Assembly (NCBI RefSeq): GCF_021130785.1
Contig: NC_060214.1
Span: forward strand, 41,709,001-41,773,000
Direction of reading: 5' to 3'
DNA from: Homalodisca vitripennis
Taxonomy: Eukaryota > Arthropoda > Insecta > Hemiptera > Cicadellidae
Length of the DNA: 64,000 nt
Below the pieces are notes generated by a model, which saw only the letters and a list, made by a program, of their open reading frames with translations, was not told the DNA's origin and made no database searches. Both the position numbers and the translations under genes were made by a program. Positions 59,371 through 64,000 of this stretch are shown in pieces; position 1 is the first letter of the stretch; each line of letters starts with the position of its first letter.

Positions 59371-59580
59371 TTAATAAACTAGAAGTTTGCTGCGTAGGAT
59401 TGTCCTCAATATTTTGTAATCCGTTTCATATACAGTGAAGAAATTTGGTACGAACTGCATCCTGTGTACAGACCTTCTCTCTAAGTGGTCGCAGGAGCGG
59501 TAAAATGGTTCCAGTAACGTGAGGACGAATGTAAACTCTTGTTGGTCAATGACATAAGTGTCATAAAATATTTTCTTCAA
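59371..59580 (-). pseudogene. Possible hAT transposase fossil
   Basis: A 69-codon minus-strand frame contains FTFVLTLLEPFYRSCDHLER followed by QFVPNFFTVYE. It resembles the helix before the hAT dimerisation domain (LL.PFY..T..L, then a V.P... block). The stretch is short and no other hAT motif was seen, so this is a suggestion only. Confidence 0.2.
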
Positions 59581-59887
59581 AACAAATGAAACTGATTGTA
59601 TATTTCTTTAAATGTTCTTTACGTTTATTGATTTACAGTAAATACTTATTTTATCTATGGTTTTTTTATATAGGTTCTTTAAGTTTCAGTATTTAATTTA
59701 GTGTCTTGTATGAAAAATAGTGCATATGACCTAAGAAAGTCTGATGAGGAGTATGAACTGAAAACAAGAGGTCAACCTAGTGAGGGAAAAGCCTGTGTGT
59801 AATAGAAACGTATCTCCTAATGTTGCTTTAACAGTACTCCGTACACAAATACAGCAGCTATGGAGGGAAGGGCTGATTTGATACGAA

Positions 59888-59990
59888 TGTTGAGATTAGC
59901 TGCAGTTCACATTCCTTTTACGTGCATCATCTGAAATATGATGCTGTTGCAGACTTGACTCCTGAAATCTGGAGTCATTTTCTCTTGAAG
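59888..59990 (+). repeat. Small dispersed repeat, copy C
   Basis: Matches copies A and B over GCAGTTCACATTCCTTTTAC, GTGCATCATCTG, and CAGACTTGACTCCTGAA; extends slightly further through CTGGAGTCATTTTC. Confidence 0.7.
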
Positions 59991-60776
59991 GGATCCAAAA
60001 ATAGTCCGCGACGAAGAGCGAAAACATTCAAAAGACTACAATTTATGCAGCGGCAGTATTTTTTTAATAGCTCGAAAAAGTTAGTTAGGCAGTATTATCC
60101 AATACAAAATTTAAGAGGCTTAAACAACTTCTCTATTATTTGCCGCTGGTTTAAAAATTTCTTTCAGTATGATTGTTTATCGTTCTATATTTTAGTAATG
60201 AAATATATAGGCGTGAAAGCATGTATTGGTCCTAAGTGAAATCTGTTAAATGTGGTGTGGCGTACTCCTAATATTTATAAGTATAAAATCCAACCAAGAC
60301 AACGACTTTACAAAACTGTTAAATTAAAGACTTGTAAAAAGTACATTCAGTTATTATAGACATATACTATTTTTGTCTTGTAAAGTGTCATGATTATGGA
60401 GTTTATAAATGTTTAGAAGTGTTAGGAATATATATCAACATGCGAACATTGAGAATTATTGTTCCATCATTGTCATGTAAATAAACCCTTTAAATTAACA
60501 ATGCATCATTTTGACATTTAAATATAACGGTTATGTGTTAAAAAAAACTACCTTTGTTCCAACTATGCCGGCAGGAAATTGATCTATCAGGTCTTTAGTA
60601 TAAATTCAAGGACACCATAGTAATTATCTTTTTTATGGAAATTTACACATATACAAATTATTGAATCTTTCTTAGACAATAGCGTCTAAATTTTGAGTAT
60701 AAATAGATATGACATCAACTAAAGAACTAGTAATAATATGGTGCAAGTGCAAGAATTGTTTAATGTGCGTGAGTGG

Positions 60777-60863
60777 TTGTCGTGTCTGCTAATCTGCTGA
60801 TGGATGGTTCTATCAGCAGGTGTATTCAATCAGCATTCAGCGTACAGAATCAGCACTGAACAT
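60777..60863 (+). repeat. Dispersed hairpin repeat, copy 3
   Basis: Contains the best hairpin of the three copies: CTGCTGAT, a 10-nt loop, then ATCAGCAG (perfect 8-bp stem), followed by AATCAGCATTCAG and AATCAGCACTGAACATC. Confidence 0.75.
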
Positions 60864-62700
60864 CAATCTTGTGTCCCGTCTTATCTCCGGCGTCATAATT
60901 TAAACTGACAATATCACGAATATCACTTATAGGAATATTGAATTGCCACTGTAATAGTAAATTTTTACCTCAGACAAAAATTGGTAACAGTAACGGTATG
61001 ACAGATAAATTATTTTTAATGCCAATAAAAACGGTTAGTTAAATTGAAAAAGATTCTTTAGAATATTATTCAAATTCGTTGTGAAATATGATTGAATTAA
61101 TACACTTTTTATTTCACAAGATGATGTGAGTACTGCATAATCTTTTCTTACACTTAACCCAGAAATATTAGTAAAATAATATATCAAACTAAAACTATTG
61201 GATCCTGAAGGTTAAGGTAGTGTTTTCATAAGGAGTGTCATATTTTTTTCTCTTACTCCAAAAAGTGTACTTAAAAATGTCTCTGGCATAGAAATTAGTT
61301 GCTTACATCTCACAACCAAACACCTCAGTAACTAACATTAAAAAAAATTTGCATTATATACAAACGCAGAATGGAATCATAAAATGTAACAAGTATGTTT
61401 ATAACACAGGTTATACAGAAAACTGAAATGTTTAGATGTATAACAACTTTTAATTTTTAGTTCAATTACTACTATCAACTTGAACAAAACCACAACACTT
61501 TTAACAATGAGTATGCTTGTATAACGACATAACAACTAAGTGATTGACTAGTTCATCTAGTTTGACCAACCAGGTCATTTACGTCACCTATTAAAAACGT
61601 TACAACTCTAAAGTTTAATTTATCAACGCTACAAAATATGTACGTTAGTCATATTAATGGTTTAGTTATCCCTTGGCGATTTATAGGTTTAAGATAGAAT
61701 TCACATAGGATACGCTTTTTAGTCCTGTATGACCATCGGCTACTTATCACAATTAAGACAATTATTTACTGGTAAGACATAACTCGTTTTTAAGTTATGG
61801 ATAGTTAATTCTACAATTACAATAATTATCAGTAGTAAGAAAGATTGCATTACAAATATTTAATGAATAATAGAAAAAAAGATGTTAGACCCACATTCTT
61901 AATAAATATGGAGAGGATGTCTTTATTTTAAGTAAAATATGGGTTGTTGTTAAAAAGAATTTACTTGAACCCTACACCACCTGTTTGCTGATCTTGAAAC
62001 ATTTTTCATTGTAATATTAAAAAAGTAGAAAACCTTTTATGCCGATTTCAATTACAAACTTTTCATTATAGGTCCTAATAAGAGAGCTGTGACAGGTTGA
62101 ACCTTTTGAAAAAAAAGTTTTTTTAAGCGCAGCGAGGAACGACACAACCAAATATTAACTTAACCACCTGGTTTTGTTTGTCTTGCTATTACGCGTAAAC
62201 ATTGTACTTTTAATGTTTGCTATATCTCTTATAATTTCCATCATGCCTTCAGTGTGCTTGTGGAACACACTTTATATTTTCAAAAACTTGAGGGGAGAGG
62301 GGGAGAGAGAGAAAGAGTGTGTGTGTATATATTTGTAAGTCGTTCCAACCCTCCTAACAAACGTTTATGAATTTTAATCTTTGACTTTTTTATAATAAAT
62401 TAACTTAATATTATTATTCATTATGTATTAATCCTTATGTATTAGATAATCATTGCTATATTGTTATCTGGTAGTAAATATTATTGAGACAGTTTCATAT
62501 AATTTTAACTATTTATAGTTATGATGAAAGCTAAAGCTGATAACGTGTAAAGAGATTAATTTTTTTATTTCTCTTGTGATTTTATTCATAGTGATCAGCA
62601 GATAATAAGTCTGCATACTTAAATTCTCTTCTTGAATAATGAACACTAAAAGAATCTTTTTTCGTTATTATTTAGGTTATATCCAAAGAGGCCATATATA

Positions 62701-62806
62701 TTTAATTTCAATAAACATTGAATTACAAAAAGTACTTGCTCCGCCGGGACTCGAACCCGGATCTCTCACTTACTTTTTGTGATTCAATGTTTATTGAAAT
62801 TAAATT
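62701..62806 (-). repeat. tRNA-derived core between inverted 34-bp arms
   Basis: The minus strand of 62,737-62,769 is the 3' part of a tRNA-like sequence (GTGAGAGATCCGGGTTCGAG then TCCCGGCGGAGCA), with a perfect T stem (CCGGG/CCCGG) and Pol III B box GGTTCGAGTCC. It is flanked by arms 62,701-62,734 and 62,771-62,804 (TACTTTTTGTGATTCAATGT and on) that are inverted repeats matching at 33 of 34 positions. Confidence 0.8.
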
Positions 62807-62950
62807 AGGCGATTCCCACTTATACAAATTTAATAAATATAAAATTCATTTGACAGGTATTTGGTCTTCCGATCATATTTTAGTTTGCTTTTTTAAACAC
62901 ATATGTGAAAGAAACGGCTAAATACAAAATAATTGAATCGTAAAAAGTAA

Positions 62951-63022
62951 GGGCTCTGTGGTGCAATGGTAGCACATTCACCCGGCAAGTGAGAGATCCG
63001 GGTTCGAGTCCCAGAGGAGCAA
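62951..63022 (+). tRNA. tRNA-like sequence, probably a tRNA-derived repeat rather than a working gene
   Basis: A D-arm-like GTGGTGCAATGGTAGCAC, anticodon stem TTCAC/GTGAG with 7-nt loop CCGGCAA, and T arm CCGGG-TTCGAGT-CCCAG are present, with A- and B-box promoters. If read as a tRNA the anticodon would be GGC (Ala), but position 33 is C instead of the invariant T, and the acceptor stem has mismatches at both ends. It is flanked by the same arm sequences as 62,701-62,806 (62,931-62,949 inverted; 63,024-63,063). A SINE-like or fold-back origin is more likely than a functional tRNA. Confidence 0.5.
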
Positions 63023-63240
63023 GTACTTTTTGTGATTCAATGTTTAATGAAATTAAATTAGGCTATTGCATAATTCATATTTTATATATTCATATATGTG
63101 AAATCTGTCATCTACTAATACTTGTTGCTCTTCATATTTGTTGTCTCCTTACAATGGTGATTATTATTGGATGGAAACACGTAATGTTTTAAGGCTATTT
63201 AAAAAATTATCTTGTACTGAATAGACACTCCCGAAAATTC

Positions 63241-63370
63241 AGCCGATGCCAATTGCGCAGTGTAGAGGGTAAAATGGTTAACGCAAAATAACCAGATCAA
63301 GCATCTTCGAGCGTGGCTCCTGCTTGGATGGGTGACCGATTCTTAGCACGAACTTTGTTGGAGTGGTAAA
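63241..63370 (+). pseudogene. 5S rRNA-derived sequence
   Basis: The segment AGATCAAGCATCTTCGAGCG followed by TGCTTGGATGGGTGACCG matches the internal control region of 5S rRNA (A box, intermediate element and C box). The first 40 and last 30 bases are much more diverged, so this is a 5S pseudogene or the head of a 5S-derived SINE, not a functional gene. Confidence 0.7.
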
Positions 63371-63554
63371 ATAAGATATCTTTACTTTATTTTACCATCA
63401 TCAAATATGAAGCATTTTTGTTCATTTATAATGGATTTTGTAGCCTAACTGTGCATGTTTCTTAGAAGAATTGTTGATAAGCTTGTCTGATTACTTTCTT
63501 TCATGAACATCGGTATTCAAATAAAAGTTAATTACAGTTTTTATTACTATAAAT

Positions 63555-64000
63555 ATGGTATGTAAATAAGCGAACGAAAAGTATTACTTGTACATTTTAT
63601 ACCAATGTTCAGTAAAAATACATTTGTTATATGGAACCATAAAATTGTAGCACATCACATAAGGGATTTGAGATATTCAGTAAACGATAAATCGCAACCG
63701 AGTATAAGTAGTTATTTGTAGCTTCAACGATCTGAGTCACAGTTAGAGACCGAGGGCCAAGAGAAAAGAATCACGAGGACTGAAGTCCAAATATTGCTTT
63801 CTCTCGAAGCCGCAGCAAATTTGCAATGTTTCACCTCAGGCTTATTTATTTTCCGGGTAGAAACTGAGCGATATTTAACGCAATCGGTTATATTAACCTT
63901 CTGAATATATTTTATGAGGTTTTATTGTTTCCTTCTCGCAAACACTGTAATTTTATATATTCATATTTTCTCTTTAATTTTGTTTTGAAATAATTTGTAA
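63555..64000 (+). repeat. Dispersed repeat, copy 3, running off the window end
   Basis: Matches 22,080-22,470 in the same order and orientation: TAAGCGAAC, GATATTCAGTA, ATAAGTAG, AATCACGAGGACTGAAGTCC, ATTGCTTTCTCTCGAA, TTTCACCTCAG and the GAATATATTTTAT block. The reverse-transcriptase part would lie beyond 64,000. Confidence 0.75.

Larger units (their letters stand above)
57894..62690. other. Gene-free AT-rich stretch
   Basis: No supported host gene. It contains a possible hAT fossil (59,371-59,580), copy C of a small dispersed repeat (59,888) and copy 3 of the hairpin repeat (60,777). The open frame at 59,922-60,239 overlaps repeat copy C and has no recognisable domain. Confidence 0.5.

Noticed and set aside
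59749..59775. CTGATGAGGAGTATGAACTGAAAA, at first sight a hammerhead-like core
   Set aside because: The helix II halves are unequal (only AGT/ACT can pair next to the GAAA) and no helix I or III flanks pair. Considered chance.
62951..63022. Functional tRNA-Ala gene
   Set aside because: C instead of T at loop position 33, mismatched acceptor ends, and flanking repeat arms make a working tRNA unlikely; kept only as a tRNA-like repeat.

Overview
The window looks like a piece of an arthropod, most likely insect, nuclear chromosome. It is strongly AT-rich, has long gene-poor stretches, one short (74 nt) GT-AG intron, many (TA)n microsatellites, and a mixture of hAT, mariner, Gypsy, Penelope and non-LTR retroelement remains. 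The species cannot be named from the sequence. No ordinary conserved host gene could be recognised apart from a broken RING-finger gene at the left edge.

Layout. 1-1560: GC-rich patch with the last exons of a RING-finger gene, a second small exon-like ORF, and tandem repeats carrying TTCCCGCC boxes. 1607-2456: non-autonomous hAT element with perfect 8-bp target duplication. 2465-3697: dead mariner-type element inserted at a TA inside a repeat whose empty site is seen at about 22,390. 3700-5455 and 22,050-24,155 (and 63,555 to the window end): copies of one dispersed repeat; the first two hold a 5'-truncated non-LTR reverse transcriptase. 9808-20,298: a young, full-length Gypsy-type LTR retrotransposon on the minus strand (Gag with zinc knuckle, protease, RT, RNase H, integrase). 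It is primed by a tRNA-Lys-type site and carries, after integrase, an extra ORF that reads as a C48/Ulp1-like cysteine protease. 29,950-45,480: a very large, diverged inverted duplication (arms of about 7-8 kb) whose axis is occupied by a regular 16-bp (C15A) minisatellite; both arms hold mirrored fossils of a mariner-type transposase. 52,640-54,650: non-LTR retrotransposon 3' ends. 55,961-57,893: Penelope-like element pieces in tandem order (GIY-YIG end, candidate hammerhead ribozyme, then the N-terminal part of a following copy). 62,700-63,370: Pol III-derived sequences, namely tRNA-like cores flanked by inverted arms and a 5S rRNA-derived segment.

The most interesting item is the Ulp1-like protease ORF in the Gypsy element: catalytic His, Asp, Gln and Cys contexts are all visible, split only by small frameshifts. 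The two LTRs of this element differ almost only by one- or few-base indels, many in homopolymers. This suggests a very recent insertion and long-read consensus errors, so the frameshifts in this element may be artefacts. The second is the 15-kb palindrome centred on the C15A tract. Homologies stated here were found by reading, not by alignment software; boundaries of diverged repeats are approximate.
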